Part shown: positions 1-8,332 of the stretch, in pieces | Position numbering within the stretch: the stretch's first letter is position 1 | Layout of the letters: each line of letters opens with the position of its first letter | From: Thermobaculum terrenum ATCC BAA-798 | Lineage (GTDB): Bacteria > Chloroflexota > Chloroflexia > Thermobaculales > Thermobaculaceae | DNA length: 64,000 bases | Direction: 5' to 3' | NCBI RefSeq assembly: GCF_000025005.1 | Contig: NC_013526.1 | Span: 124,001 to 188,000, forward strand | Program-made: the position numbers and the translations under genes | Notes under the pieces: model-generated | Told to the model about the DNA's origin: nothing | Database searches by the model: none | What the model saw: only the letters and a program-made list of their open reading frames with translations

Positions 1-1
1 A

Positions 2-349
2 GCCAAAGCTTCGAAGCATCCGGATGAGGCGGCAGAGTTCATCAACTGGTTCATACAGCCCTCTATACAGGAGAAGTACTACGATATATCGGGCTCTACC
101 GCCACGGCCAACGTCAAGCTGGATCCCAAGAAGTACCCATTGGTCAACGAGTGGAACCAGGTGGTAGCGACCCACGAGGCGTATCCACCCACCGACCAGG
201 CTTTCTACAAGGAGCTGATGGATAGCTACTTCCGGGTGCAGGATGCGATCATAGATGGCAGGATGACTCCCGAGCAGGGGGCCAAGGAGATGCAGAAGGC
301 TGCGGAGGAATGGAAGGCGCGGAACCCTGGCAAATGCGGCATGTGTTAG
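2..349 (+). CDS. CUT1 sugar ABC transporter substrate-binding protein, C-terminal fragment
   Basis: The reading frame is open from base 2, so this is the 3' end (about 115 residues) of a gene that begins before the window. The helical C-terminus contains EAAEFINWFIQPSIQEKYY and ends in an AAEEWKARNP-type tail. This resembles the C-lobe end of extracellular solute-binding proteins of carbohydrate transporters, including the binding protein at 57473-59083 whose tail is also AAKAAEEEM. Two permease genes follow on the same strand after a strong hairpin, the usual order binding protein, permease, permease. The substrate is not visible here; the downstream catabolic operon suggests a sugar acid, lactone or related carbohydrate. 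Confidence 0.85.
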   Translation, partial: AKASKHPDEAAEFINWFIQPSIQEKYYDISGSTATANVKLDPKKYPLVNEWNQVVATHEAYPPTDQAFYKELMDSYFRVQDAIIDGRMTPEQGAKEMQKAAEEWKARNPGKCGMC

Positions 350-353
350 CTTG

Positions 354-384
354 GCCTGGGGGCAGCATACACCTGCCCCCAGGC
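354..384 (+). terminator. Intercistronic stem-loop between binding protein and permease genes
   Basis: A perfect 12-bp stem (354-365 pairs with 373-384) closes a 7-base loop. It lies in the 60-bp gap between the binding-protein stop and the first permease. No U-run follows, so it more likely stabilises the upstream mRNA 3' end or attenuates read-through than fully terminates, a common way to make more binding protein than permease. Confidence 0.75.
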
Positions 385-409
385 ATGTGCATGTTACGGA
401 GGGAGTTAG

Positions 410-1369
410 ATGGACTTGCTTGAGGTTTCCAAGGGAGTAGGGGAGAGGCTGGCGGAGCGTGAGGTCTCCAGGGCTTCGTACATGTCCCGTTTTCTCCGTA
501 AGAGGGTGAGCGTGACGCCTTACCTTTTCCTGCTGCCGGCGCTGGTCATATATCTGACATTCCTGGTGTACCCTGCGATCTACTCGTTGTATCTGAGTCT
601 GACCGAGTGGGATGGTCTGTCTCCCCAGAAGAAGTTCGTAGGCTTGCAGAACTACATCAGTCTTTGGGGGGATCCCGTCTTCAGGTTAGCTCTCAGGAAC
701 AACGTCATATGGACGGTGGTCACGCTGCTGGTGCCCACGATCGGAGGGTTAGCTTTGGCGGTAGCGCTCAACCAACCTCTGAGAGGGCGCAACCTATTTC
801 GGGCGGTGTTCTACGCTCCCGGGGTGCTGCCGTTGGTGGCTGTGGCCTCCATCTGGGGATGGATCTACAATCCCAACTTTGGCTTCATCAACGAGATGCT
901 GAGGCACATAGGTTTGGGCAGTCTGGCGCATGGTTGGCTGGCGGACTACGACACGGCGCTGCCTGCGACGTTGGTGACGGCGATCTGGCAGGGGATTGGG
1001 TTGCCGATGATGTTCTACCTGGCAGGGCTGCAGGTGATACCCCAGGAGCAGTACGAGGCGGCGGCGATAGATGGTGCCAATGCCTGGCAGAGGTTTTGGC
1101 ACATCACGTTGCCTTGGCTTAGTCAGACGCACGTGATAGTGATCACGCTGGCTGTGATCTCGTCCTTCAGGGTGTTTGACTTGATCTATGCCATGACGTA
1201 TGGGGGACCTGGGCAGACGACGCAGGTGTTGGCGACGTGGATGTATTTCAACACGTTTCAGTATTACCATGCCGGGTATGGTTCGGCGATAGCATGGGTG
1301 ATAGCGGCCATATCGTTGCTGGTGACCATACCTTACATACGGCTGATGGCCAGATCTCAGCAGGAGTAG
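410..1369 (+). CDS. CUT1 sugar ABC transporter permease (MalF/UgpA type)
   Basis: This 319-residue protein is predicted to be an inner-membrane subunit with about six transmembrane helices. The N-terminal hydrophobic segment begins near residue 38 ([13 protein letters not shown]). The cytoplasmic EAA loop that docks to the ATPase is visible as [20 protein letters not shown], near residues 210-230. The ATG at 410 has a clear GGAGGG ribosome-binding site at 398-403. It pairs with the next permease to form the membrane channel of the importer whose binding protein ends at 349. No ATPase gene is in this cluster, so a shared MsmX/UgpC-type ATPase is expected elsewhere. Confidence 0.93.
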   Translation: MDLLEVSKGVGERLAEREVSRASYMSRFLRKRVSVTPYLFLLPALVIYLTFLVYPAIYSLYLSLTEWDGLSPQKKFVGLQNYISLWGDPVFRLALRNNVIWTVVTLLVPTIGGLALAVALNQPLRGRNLFRAVFYAPGVLPLVAVASIWGWIYNPNFGFINEMLRHIGLGSLAHGWLADYDTALPATLVTAIWQGIGLPMMFYLAGLQVIPQEQYEAAAIDGANAWQRFWHITLPWLSQTHVIVITLAVISSFRVFDLIYAMTYGGPGQTTQVLATWMYFNTFQYYHAGYGSAIAWVIAAISLLVTIPYIRLMARSQQE

Positions 1370-1370
1370 T

Positions 1371-2228
1371 GTGATGGCGGTGGAAGTGAGCTTGTCGAGG
1401 AGACCACTGGGTTTAGGTAGGGTGTTGTTGTACTTGGTGCTTGGGTTGCTTGGGGTGGTATGGTTGTCGCCGTTTGTGATAGTGGTGATAACGGCGTTCA
1501 GGTCGGAGGCTGATTTTTTCAACTACGGGGTGTTTTCGATACCGCACTCATTTGAGTGGCGCAACCTTTTGGACGCCTGGGAGATAGGCAACTTTCAGGT
1601 ATATTACCGCAACAGCTTGATAGTATCCTTTCTGAAGGTGCCGTTGGGGATACTGATAGCGTCGTTGGCGGCGTATCCGCTGGCGAAGATGAGGTTTCCG
1701 CTGGACAACAGCATATTTCTATTGTTTCTGATAGGGTTGGCCGTGCCGATACATGTGACGCTGTTGCCCGTGTTCATCTTGATCAGGCATCTGGGGTTGT
1801 CCAACACGCTGTGGTCGTTGTTTCCGCCGTACATAGCTTTTGGGTTGCCGTTGCAGATCTTCGTGATGCGGGGTTTCTTCAAGATGATACCTACGGAGCT
1901 GCTGGAGGCAGCCCGATTGGATGGGGCGACGGAGCTGAGGAACTTCTGGTTGATCATGATGCCGTTGGCCAAGCCGGCGTTGGCCACGCTGTTCATCATA
2001 GATTTTGTGAGCACTTGGAACGAGCTGCTGATAGCGTTGGTGCTGCTCAACTCTGAGAGTGTGAGGACGGTGCCTTTGGGGTTGCTCAACTTCCAGGGGC
2101 AGTACTCGTCGCAGATCACCGATCTGAACGCGGGGATATTGCTGTCGATATTGCCGATCATAGTGGTGTTTCTAGCGTTTCAGAGGTATCTGGTGGCTGG
2201 TTTGACGGGAGGGGCGCTGAAGGAGTAG
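1371..2228 (+). CDS. CUT1 sugar ABC transporter permease (MalG/UgpE type)
   Basis: This 285-residue membrane protein has a single N-terminal helix around residues 15-40 and further helices to the C-terminus. Its EAA loop, [18 protein letters not shown], contacts the transporter ATPase. The C-terminal GGALKE tail is typical of MalG-like permeases. The first codon could be GTG 1371 or ATG 1374, directly after the preceding stop; the overlap-like spacing implies translational coupling. It completes the heterodimeric channel with the 410-1369 product. The substrate is inferred only from context: the genes downstream look like a sugar-acid or lactone catabolic route. Confidence 0.93.
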   Translation: MMAVEVSLSRRPLGLGRVLLYLVLGLLGVVWLSPFVIVVITAFRSEADFFNYGVFSIPHSFEWRNLLDAWEIGNFQVYYRNSLIVSFLKVPLGILIASLAAYPLAKMRFPLDNSIFLLFLIGLAVPIHVTLLPVFILIRHLGLSNTLWSLFPPYIAFGLPLQIFVMRGFFKMIPTELLEAARLDGATELRNFWLIMMPLAKPALATLFIIDFVSTWNELLIALVLLNSESVRTVPLGLLNFQGQYSSQITDLNAGILLSILPIIVVFLAFQRYLVAGLTGGALKE

Positions 2229-2236
2229 AGGGGAGC

Positions 2237-3307
2237 ATGAGGGGACTGGCTTCTGCACCTGGCAAGATAATCCTGTTTGGGGAGCACGCGATCAACAGGC
2301 AGCAGGCGGGGATCTCGGCGGCGGTCGACAGGCGAGCGTATGCGCTGGTCACCCTGGCTGGGAGCGATGTGGAGCTGGTGTTCAGGGCTGAGGGGCAGCG
2401 GCTGACCTGGGAGGGGCTTGGGGAGTTCCGGGCTAGGGTGGATGCCCTCCGGACGCACCACGATCTCTATGGCATAAGGGATTTGGTCCGCGGGGATTTC
2501 TTTGCGCCCGCCAAGTACGTGCTCTCGCTCCTTAGAGATCGGCTAGGCTACGATGGTGGCTGCAGGGTGGAGTGGAGGTCCGCCCTCCCTATGGGTTCTG
2601 GGATGGGGTCGGGGGCAGCGGCCAGCGCGGCCATGATAGGGGCGTTCGCGACCGCCCTTGGGCGAGATCTGCCGCCGGTGGAGGTGGCGCACCTTGCCTG
2701 GCAGGGGGACATCCTGGCACACGGAGGGGTGGCCTCGGCTTTGGACAGTAGCGCGTGCACTTTGGGAGGATGCGTGCTGGTCTCGACCTCCTGGCCTCCG
2801 AGGACGCTGAGCGGCGTGCTCGAGCTGCCGATAGTGGTCGGTGATACGGGGGTGAGGGCTAGCACCGGCGAGGTGAACACGAGGGTGCGGGAGGCGCTGC
2901 AGAGCCGGCCGCACCTGGGGATGCTCTTTGAGGAGATAGGGCTGCTCGTCGAGCGCGCCGTGCCTGCGTTGGAGAGGGGCGACTTGCAAGTGGTGGGGCG
3001 CCTGATGCACATGAACCACCTGCTGCTGAGGGAGCTGGGTGTCTCCTGCCCGGAGCTGGAGCGGCTGGTGGAGGCCGCCCTCTCGGCGGGCGCCTGGGGG
3101 GCCAAGCTCTCCGGCTCGGGGGGAGGGGGCATAATGGTGGCTTTGGCGCCCGGAGACCGCGTGGCAGAAGTCGCTTGTGCCCTGGAGGGCGCGGGTGGAC
3201 GCCCGATGGCGCTGAGGGTGGGCGTCGAGGGCGTGCGCTCGGAGCCTGTGGAGCTGTGGGACAAATTAGGAGAGGAGATGTTGCAGCATGCGGATTCCGA
3301 AAGGTAG
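2237..3307 (+). CDS. GHMP-family kinase, mevalonate-kinase-like
   Basis: This 356-residue protein has the three GHMP motifs: N-terminal APGKIILFGEHA (residues about 7-18), the phosphate-binding PMGSGMGSGAAASAAM (about 115-130), and C-terminal KLSGSGGGG (near 290). The family phosphorylates small alcohols such as mevalonate, galactose or homoserine using ATP. The GEHA motif resembles mevalonate kinase rather than galactokinase. However, the gene lies 8 bp after a sugar permease and overlaps the next enzyme gene by 20 bp, inside a catabolic operon. I therefore think a sugar-derived substrate is at least as likely as mevalonate. Mevalonate kinase remains the main alternative, since a type 2 isopentenyl diphosphate isomerase is encoded at 50079. 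Confidence 0.8.
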   Translation: MRGLASAPGKIILFGEHAINRQQAGISAAVDRRAYALVTLAGSDVELVFRAEGQRLTWEGLGEFRARVDALRTHHDLYGIRDLVRGDFFAPAKYVLSLLRDRLGYDGGCRVEWRSALPMGSGMGSGAAASAAMIGAFATALGRDLPPVEVAHLAWQGDILAHGGVASALDSSACTLGGCVLVSTSWPPRTLSGVLELPIVVGDTGVRASTGEVNTRVREALQSRPHLGMLFEEIGLLVERAVPALERGDLQVVGRLMHMNHLLLRELGVSCPELERLVEAALSAGAWGAKLSGSGGGGIMVALAPGDRVAEVACALEGAGGRPMALRVGVEGVRSEPVELWDKLGEEMLQHADSER

Positions 3308-3956
3308 GGTCGTAGATCTCACGCACGTGCTGCTGCCCGGGAAGGAGCAGTACACGCTGGAGGTGGCGCGCCGCAACGAGCGCCACGGTCGGGAAGGTGA
3401 CATAATGAGTGTGGTGTATATGTGGTCCCATGTGGGCACCCACGTGGAGGCGCCGTTGCACTTCCTCTCGGACGGTGCGGATACCGCCAGCATCCCCATC
3501 GAGAGGCTGATGGGCCCTGCTATCGTCCTCGACTTCAGGCACAAGCAGGTGAACGAGGCCATCACCTTGGAGGAGGTTAGGTCGGCGGGGGACGTGCGGG
3601 AGGGCGATAGGGTGCTCATCATGACCGGCCGGCACGGCCAGTACCGCACCCCACAGTCGCACGACAGGCCATACCTGTCGGAAGAGGCCGCCAGGTGGCT
3701 GGTCCACGACCGGCGGATCAACTGCCTGGGCACGGACAGCTCAGGCTACGAGGTGCGCGGCGTGGATCATTATCCGAACCACCGCCTGTTCAACGAGGCC
3801 GGGGTGCCGGTCATTGAGTGCTTGTGTAACCTGGTGGAGCTGCGGAGGCAGAGGGTGTTCCTGATAGCGCTGCCGCTGCCCGTCGTCGGGCTGGATGCCT
3901 CGCCGGTGCGGGCTATAGCCATAGAGCCGGAGGACGAGGATGACATCTGGGGTTAG
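3288..3956 (+). CDS. Cyclase / kynurenine-formamidase-like metal-dependent hydrolase
   Basis: This 222-residue cytoplasmic protein begins MRIPKGRVVDLTHVL and carries the metal-binding signature SHVGTHVEAPLHF (residues about 46-58), the H-x-GTH-x-E/D-x-P-x-H pattern of the cyclase family (PF04199). Members hydrolyse formylkynurenine, isatin or cyclic amides and esters using Mn or Zn. The gene overlaps the upstream kinase by 20 bp and the downstream epimerase-like gene by 17 bp, which implies tight co-translation. A role in opening a lactone or other cyclic intermediate of the pathway is an inference. I see no tryptophan-pathway neighbours that would support true kynurenine formamidase activity. 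Confidence 0.82.
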   Translation: MRIPKGRVVDLTHVLLPGKEQYTLEVARRNERHGREGDIMSVVYMWSHVGTHVEAPLHFLSDGADTASIPIERLMGPAIVLDFRHKQVNEAITLEEVRSAGDVREGDRVLIMTGRHGQYRTPQSHDRPYLSEEAARWLVHDRRINCLGTDSSGYEVRGVDHYPNHRLFNEAGVPVIECLCNLVELRRQRVFLIALPLPVVGLDASPVRAIAIEPEDEDDIWG

Positions 3957-4629
3957 GTTGGGGGCTGCGCTCTTCAACGCCGACCACAGCAGGCTGGGGG
4001 AGGAGCTCGCCAGGGTGGAGGCGGCGGGGCTGGATTTCGTGCACCTGGATGTGTTCGACGGGCGGTTAGTGCCCGACCTCGGCTTTCCCCCCAGGACCAT
4101 AGAGCACTTGAGGCCCCTGACTCGACTGCCCTTCGAGGTGCATCTGGCTGCCGAGGAGCCGCTCAGGTTCCTGCCGGTGCTCAGGGATGCGGGGGTGGAC
4201 CTCCTGCTCCTGCACGTCGAGAGCGTCCGCCTGCTGTACGAGGCGGTGTTCTCGGTGAGGGATGCCGGGCTGCGCGTGGGGTTGGTGTTCGGCCTGGGCA
4301 CGCCGCTCGAGCTCCTGCCGCCCGTGGCGGGTATGCTGGATGCGGTGCTGTTGCTCGCCAGGGTGACGGGCGAGGGCACCAGGGGGGCGAGCTTCAACCC
4401 CATGGTCATCCCGAGGGTGAGGCGGGCGCGCGAGCTCATAGATCAGGCCGAAGCGGGCGTAGACCTGCAGGTCGCCGGCGGGGTGCGTCGGGAGCACGTG
4501 CGCGACCTCGTGGCCGCCGGTGCTACCTCCCTGGCTCTGGGGGGAGGGATCTACAGAGTGCCCGACATGGGCGCCGAGGTGCGGGCGATTCGTCGCACGC
4601 TGGCGGGGGAGGCGGTAGATGTCGGCTGA
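3940..4629 (+). CDS. Ribulose-phosphate 3-epimerase-like protein lacking one catalytic Asp
   Basis: This 229-residue TIM-barrel protein aligns by eye with ribulose-phosphate 3-epimerase. His35, Asp37 and Asp40 lie in FVHLDVFDG, and His68 in FEVHL. The phosphate-binding end of the barrel is ALGGGIYRVPD (about 199-209). In the family the fourth metal ligand and acid/base is the Asp of a VDGG motif; here that segment reads LQVAGGV, with Ala179 in place of Asp. The mobile loop that usually reads NPGFGGQ is also replaced (near RVTGEGTRGASF). It is probably a divergent member with a changed reaction or substrate. The ATG at 3940 overlaps the upstream gene. Confidence 0.8.
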   Translation: MTSGVRLGAALFNADHSRLGEELARVEAAGLDFVHLDVFDGRLVPDLGFPPRTIEHLRPLTRLPFEVHLAAEEPLRFLPVLRDAGVDLLLLHVESVRLLYEAVFSVRDAGLRVGLVFGLGTPLELLPPVAGMLDAVLLLARVTGEGTRGASFNPMVIPRVRRARELIDQAEAGVDLQVAGGVRREHVRDLVAAGATSLALGGGIYRVPDMGAEVRAIRRTLAGEAVDVG

Positions 4630-5578
4630 GCGCAGGTGGAGGGTGTTGATAGGCTCGAGGTCCTTCGGCCAGGCCGATCCCTCGCACATCCGGCAGCTGG
4701 AGGAGGCGGGCTGCGAGGTGGTGCCGAACTCCTTGGGCAGGGCCTACAGGGAAGAGGAGCTGCTCGAGCTGCTCCCGGAGATGGACGCGATCATCACGGG
4801 CACGGACGAGCTCACCGCCCGGGTGATAGAGGCGGCGGGTCGCCTGAGGACCATCGCCAAGCACGGCGTGGGACTGGACAATATAGACCTGGAGGCCGCC
4901 AGGCGGCGGGGAATAGTGGTGACCGCCACGCCCGGCGCCATCCACGACTCCGTGGCCGACCTGACCATGGGGCTCATCATCGCCGTGGCCAGGCAGATCG
5001 TGCCCGCCCACAACTCGACGGTCGCTGGGGAGTGGCGCAACTTCGTGGGCCTGGAGCTGAGGGACAAGACGCTGGGGATAATAGGCCTGGGGCGGATAGG
5101 CAAGGGGGTGTGCCTGCGGGCGCTGCCGTTCGGGATGAGGGTGGTGGCCTACGACCTCTATCCAGACGAGGAGTTCGCGCGCGCGCACGGAGTCAGGTTC
5201 GTGGGGCTGGAGGAGCTGCTGGCTACCTCGGACGTGGTCACCCTGCACGCCTCCGCCGGCAACGATGGGAGGCTGCTGGGGCGCCGCGAGATCGGCCTGA
5301 TGAAGCCTGGGGCTATATTTATCAACACGTCTCGTGGTAAGTTAGTGGACGAGGGAGCGCTCTGCGAGGCGCTGGCCGTCGGCAGGCTGGCTGGAGCGGG
5401 GCTGGATGTGTTCGAGGAGGAGCCCCCCAGAGGGCCTCTGCTGGAGCTGCCGAACGTCGTCCTGACGCCCCACATAGCGGGCCAGACCAGGGAGGGCATG
5501 ATCAGGATGGGAGAGATGACCGTGCAGAACTGCCTGCGAGCCCTGCGAGGCGAGGAGCCTCTATACAGGGTGGTATGA
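4619..5578 (+). CDS. D-2-hydroxyacid dehydrogenase (phosphoglycerate dehydrogenase-like)
   Basis: This 319-residue NAD-dependent enzyme of the D-isomer-specific 2-hydroxyacid dehydrogenase family. The substrate segment KHGVGLDNIDL (near 81-91) matches SerA-type enzymes. The Rossmann motif GIIGLGRIGKG follows near 155. Catalytic Arg lies in NTSRGKLVDE and catalytic His in LTPHIAGQ near 286. There is no C-terminal ACT domain, so it is probably not a regulated SerA. It overlaps the preceding gene by 11 bp, with a GGGGGAGG site upstream. In this operon it probably oxidises or reduces a sugar-acid intermediate. A similar protein starts at 63228 in the polyol cluster. Confidence 0.9.
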   Translation: MSAERRWRVLIGSRSFGQADPSHIRQLEEAGCEVVPNSLGRAYREEELLELLPEMDAIITGTDELTARVIEAAGRLRTIAKHGVGLDNIDLEAARRRGIVVTATPGAIHDSVADLTMGLIIAVARQIVPAHNSTVAGEWRNFVGLELRDKTLGIIGLGRIGKGVCLRALPFGMRVVAYDLYPDEEFARAHGVRFVGLEELLATSDVVTLHASAGNDGRLLGRREIGLMKPGAIFINTSRGKLVDEGALCEALAVGRLAGAGLDVFEEEPPRGPLLELPNVVLTPHIAGQTREGMIRMGEMTVQNCLRALRGEEPLYRVV

Positions 5579-5588
5579 GGGGGAAGAG

Positions 5589-6386
5589 ATGGTGACGGAC
5601 AAGTTGAGGCTAGATGGCAAGGTAGCGCTGGTGACTGGTGGTAGCCAGGGACTGGGCAGGGCCATGGCGGTGGCGTTGGCGGAGGCCGGGGCGGACGTGG
5701 CGCTCTGCGCCCGCAGCCGGGAGAGGCTGTGCGCCGTGGCCGATGAGATCCGCGCCCTGGGCAGGGGGGCCCTCGTGCTGCCGGCAGACCTGTCGGACGT
5801 CGATGCCGCCGTGGGGGTGGTGGACGACGTCGTCCGCCGGCTGGGGAGGCTGGACGTGCTGGTGACCTCCGCCGCCACCCAGCTCCGGAAGCCCGCGCTC
5901 GAGGTCACCCTCGAGGAGTGGGACCGCCTGGTGGCGGTGAACCTCCGCTCCGTGTACTTCATGTGCCAGCGCGCCGCCCAGCACATGATCGCGCGCGAGG
6001 ACGTGCCGGCTGGGGCTTCCAGGGGCAAGATCATCAACATAGCCTCTCTAACCTCCGTGGGGGCCTGGCCCGACGTGAGCGTGTACGCCACGACGAAGGG
6101 GGGCATCCTGCAGATGACGAGGGCGTTCGCGCTGGAGTGGGCCAGGTACCACATCTGCGTCAACGCCATAGGCCCTGGCACCTTCCACACGGAGCTGACC
6201 GATGCCCTGTACTCGGACCCGGAGCGCGCCCAGAGGATAGTGTCGCGCATCCCGCTGGGCAGAGCCGGGCTGCCGGAGGACCTGGCGGGGGCGGTGGTCT
6301 ACCTGGCCTCTCCCGCCTCGGACTACGTTACCGGCCAGGTGCTGTGGGTGGATGGGGGCTTTATGCTGATGGGAGCGGGCCTATGA
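5589..6386 (+). CDS. Short-chain dehydrogenase/reductase
   Basis: This 265-residue classical SDR has the cofactor motif TGGSQGLGRA (residues about 16-25). The usual NNAG structural motif is replaced here by a TSAA segment. The catalytic YATTK lies near 158-162, and the C-terminus VDGGFMLMG is typical of FabG/gluconate-dehydrogenase-like enzymes. It probably oxidises a secondary alcohol of a sugar, lactone or sugar acid with NAD(P). It follows the hydroxyacid dehydrogenase by 10 bp and overlaps the start of the lactonase-like gene by 4 bp (ATGA). If the lactonase assignment is right, this enzyme or the zinc dehydrogenase may produce the lactone; that step is inferred. Confidence 0.92.
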   Translation: MVTDKLRLDGKVALVTGGSQGLGRAMAVALAEAGADVALCARSRERLCAVADEIRALGRGALVLPADLSDVDAAVGVVDDVVRRLGRLDVLVTSAATQLRKPALEVTLEEWDRLVAVNLRSVYFMCQRAAQHMIAREDVPAGASRGKIINIASLTSVGAWPDVSVYATTKGGILQMTRAFALEWARYHICVNAIGPGTFHTELTDALYSDPERAQRIVSRIPLGRAGLPEDLAGAVVYLASPASDYVTGQVLWVDGGFMLMGAGL

Positions 6387-8314
6387 ACCCGAGGGTGATG
6401 CTTTACGGCCGCGATCAACCTCTGCCGGAGAGGGTGCCCCTCTCGGCCGGTCCCCTGAGGATGGTGTTCGAGGGCGGGGACCTGCGCTACATCAGGTTGG
6501 GCGACCTGGAGGTCTGGCGCAGGGTCTACGTGGCGGTGCGCGACCGGAACTGGAACACCATCCCCGCCAGCATCTCCAACCTGGATGTGGTGGCCGGGGA
6601 GGGCTGGTTCCGGGTGCGGTACGACGCGGAGCACGTGTCCGGAGATATAGACTTCTACTGGCACGCCAGCCTCGAGGGGGATCGGGATGGCCGGATCACC
6701 TGCGAGATGGATGGGGTGGCCAGGTCCACCTTCCTGCGCAACAGGATAGGCTTCTGCCTGCTGCACCCCATAAGGGAGTGCGCGGGCCGCAGGGTGGAGG
6801 TCGAGCACGCCGATGGATCCCTGGAGGAGGGGGTGTTCCCCAGGGTGATATCGCCCCACCAACCTTTCATGGATATCAGGGGGTTGGCGCATGAGCTACC
6901 GAGCGGTGGCTGGGCCAGGGCCAGCTTCGAGGGGGACGTGTTCGAGATGGAGGACCAGCGTAACTGGACGGATGCCTCCTTCAAGACCTACTCCACCCCG
7001 CTGGCGCTCCCCTTCCCGGTGGAGGTGCCCGCAGGCACGCGGATACACCAGAGGGTCACGCTCTGGCTCGAAGGCGGTGAGGTCTCACAGCAGTACATCG
7101 TTCGGGAGGCAGGGCGTGTGGAGCTGTCGCTATCACGGGCGAGCGGGCAGGTACCCGAGTTGGGGCTGTGCGTGCCGAGCGATGGGAGGGCACACTCCCC
7201 CCGGGAGGTCGACAGGCTGCGGGCTATGGGCCCGACGCACCTGCGAGCCGAGCTCTGGATGCGCGGCCGATGGCGGGACGAGCTCGCGCGGGCGCTGTCG
7301 CTGGCGGGGGCGCTGGGCTGCCGGCTGGAGCTGGCGGTGTTCGCTCCGGAGGAGGCCGGCTGGGCGCCCGCGCTGCTGGACGCGGTCGGGCCGCACGCTG
7401 CCCAGGTGTCCCGGGTGCTGCTCTTCCACGAGGCGGACAGGCTCACCAGAGCGGAGCAGCTTGAGCACCTGCGGGCCGAGCTCTCGCGGCGGGGGCTGCG
7501 CCTGCAGGTAGGGGGCGGGACCGATGCCTACTTCGCCCAGCTCAACCGCAGCAGGCCCGAGCCCTCCAAGCTGGACTGTGTGTGCTACTCCGCCAATCCC
7601 CAGGTGCACGCCGAGGATAACTCCTCCCTGGTCGAGAACCTCGAGGGCCAGCTTTATCCCGTGGTGAGCGCCAGAGAGGTGTTCGGTGAGCGGCCGGTGT
7701 ACGTGACCCCCCTCACCCTTAGGCCGAGGTTCAACCCCGCGGCGACCGCGCCGGAGCCGCCGGCGAGCGAGGGGGAGCTGCCCTCGCAGGTGGACCCCAG
7801 GCAGATGTCGCTGTTTGGGGCGGCGTGGACCCTGGGAGCGCTCACCTACCTGGCGCTGGGGGGCGCTAGCGGCGTGACCTGCTACGAGACCGTGGGCTGG
7901 CTCGGGGTGATGGAGGGCGCGCAGGGCTCCCCCCTGCCGGAAGCCTTCGGGTCCGTGCCGGGCGGGGTCTTCCCGCTCTACCACGTGCTGGCCGACTGGT
8001 GCGAGTTCGTCGGTGGGGAGTGGCGGGCCCTGGAGTCGAGCGATCCGCTCTCCGCCGTGGGGATCATGCTCCGCCGCGGGGGGAGAGCGACGCTGCTCGT
8101 GGCCAACCTGCTGCCCACGGCCAACAGGATCGTGATCAGCGGGGAGGATCTGGAGCTCCGGCTGAGGGTGCTGGATCAGGGGAACTACATGCGAGCCGTG
8201 ACCGACCCCGAAGGCTACAGGGAGTCGGAGTGGAGGCGCGTAGCGAAGTGGGACGGCAGGTTCGAGCTCGAGCTCGGGCCCTACGCCGTCGCTCGGATGG
8301 ACGTAGCAAGCTAG
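6383..8314 (+). CDS. apnL: D-apionate lactonase (ApnL)-like protein
   Basis: The start is the ATG at 6383 that overlaps the SDR stop, giving 643 residues; a longer open frame upstream is a shadow of the SDR gene. The N-terminal region has the order LYGRDQPL, LRYIRLGDLEV, VRDRNWNT, LHPIRECAGR, VEHADGSLEEGVFP, ISPHQPFMDI and EMEDQRNWTDASFKTY. I recognise this order from the D-apionate lactonase family described in bacterial apiose catabolism. A second barrel-like domain and a C-terminal beta domain follow. No signal peptide is seen, so it is cytoplasmic. The gene neighbours differ from published apionate pathways (no RuBisCO-like decarboxylase or oxidoisomerase is visible), so the true substrate may be another aldonolactone. 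Confidence 0.75.
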   Translation: MNPRVMLYGRDQPLPERVPLSAGPLRMVFEGGDLRYIRLGDLEVWRRVYVAVRDRNWNTIPASISNLDVVAGEGWFRVRYDAEHVSGDIDFYWHASLEGDRDGRITCEMDGVARSTFLRNRIGFCLLHPIRECAGRRVEVEHADGSLEEGVFPRVISPHQPFMDIRGLAHELPSGGWARASFEGDVFEMEDQRNWTDASFKTYSTPLALPFPVEVPAGTRIHQRVTLWLEGGEVSQQYIVREAGRVELSLSRASGQVPELGLCVPSDGRAHSPREVDRLRAMGPTHLRAELWMRGRWRDELARALSLAGALGCRLELAVFAPEEAGWAPALLDAVGPHAAQVSRVLLFHEADRLTRAEQLEHLRAELSRRGLRLQVGGGTDAYFAQLNRSRPEPSKLDCVCYSANPQVHAEDNSSLVENLEGQLYPVVSAREVFGERPVYVTPLTLRPRFNPAATAPEPPASEGELPSQVDPRQMSLFGAAWTLGALTYLALGGASGVTCYETVGWLGVMEGAQGSPLPEAFGSVPGGVFPLYHVLADWCEFVGGEWRALESSDPLSAVGIMLRRGGRATLLVANLLPTANRIVISGEDLELRLRVLDQGNYMRAVTDPEGYRESEWRRVAKWDGRFELELGPYAVARMDVAS

Positions 8315-8332
8315 ATATTACGGAGGTGAGCC

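Noticed and set aside
5918-6382. Upstream extension of the apionate-lactonase-like frame
   Set aside because: It lies wholly inside the SDR gene in another phase. The ATG at 6383 overlapping the SDR stop gives the natural family start.
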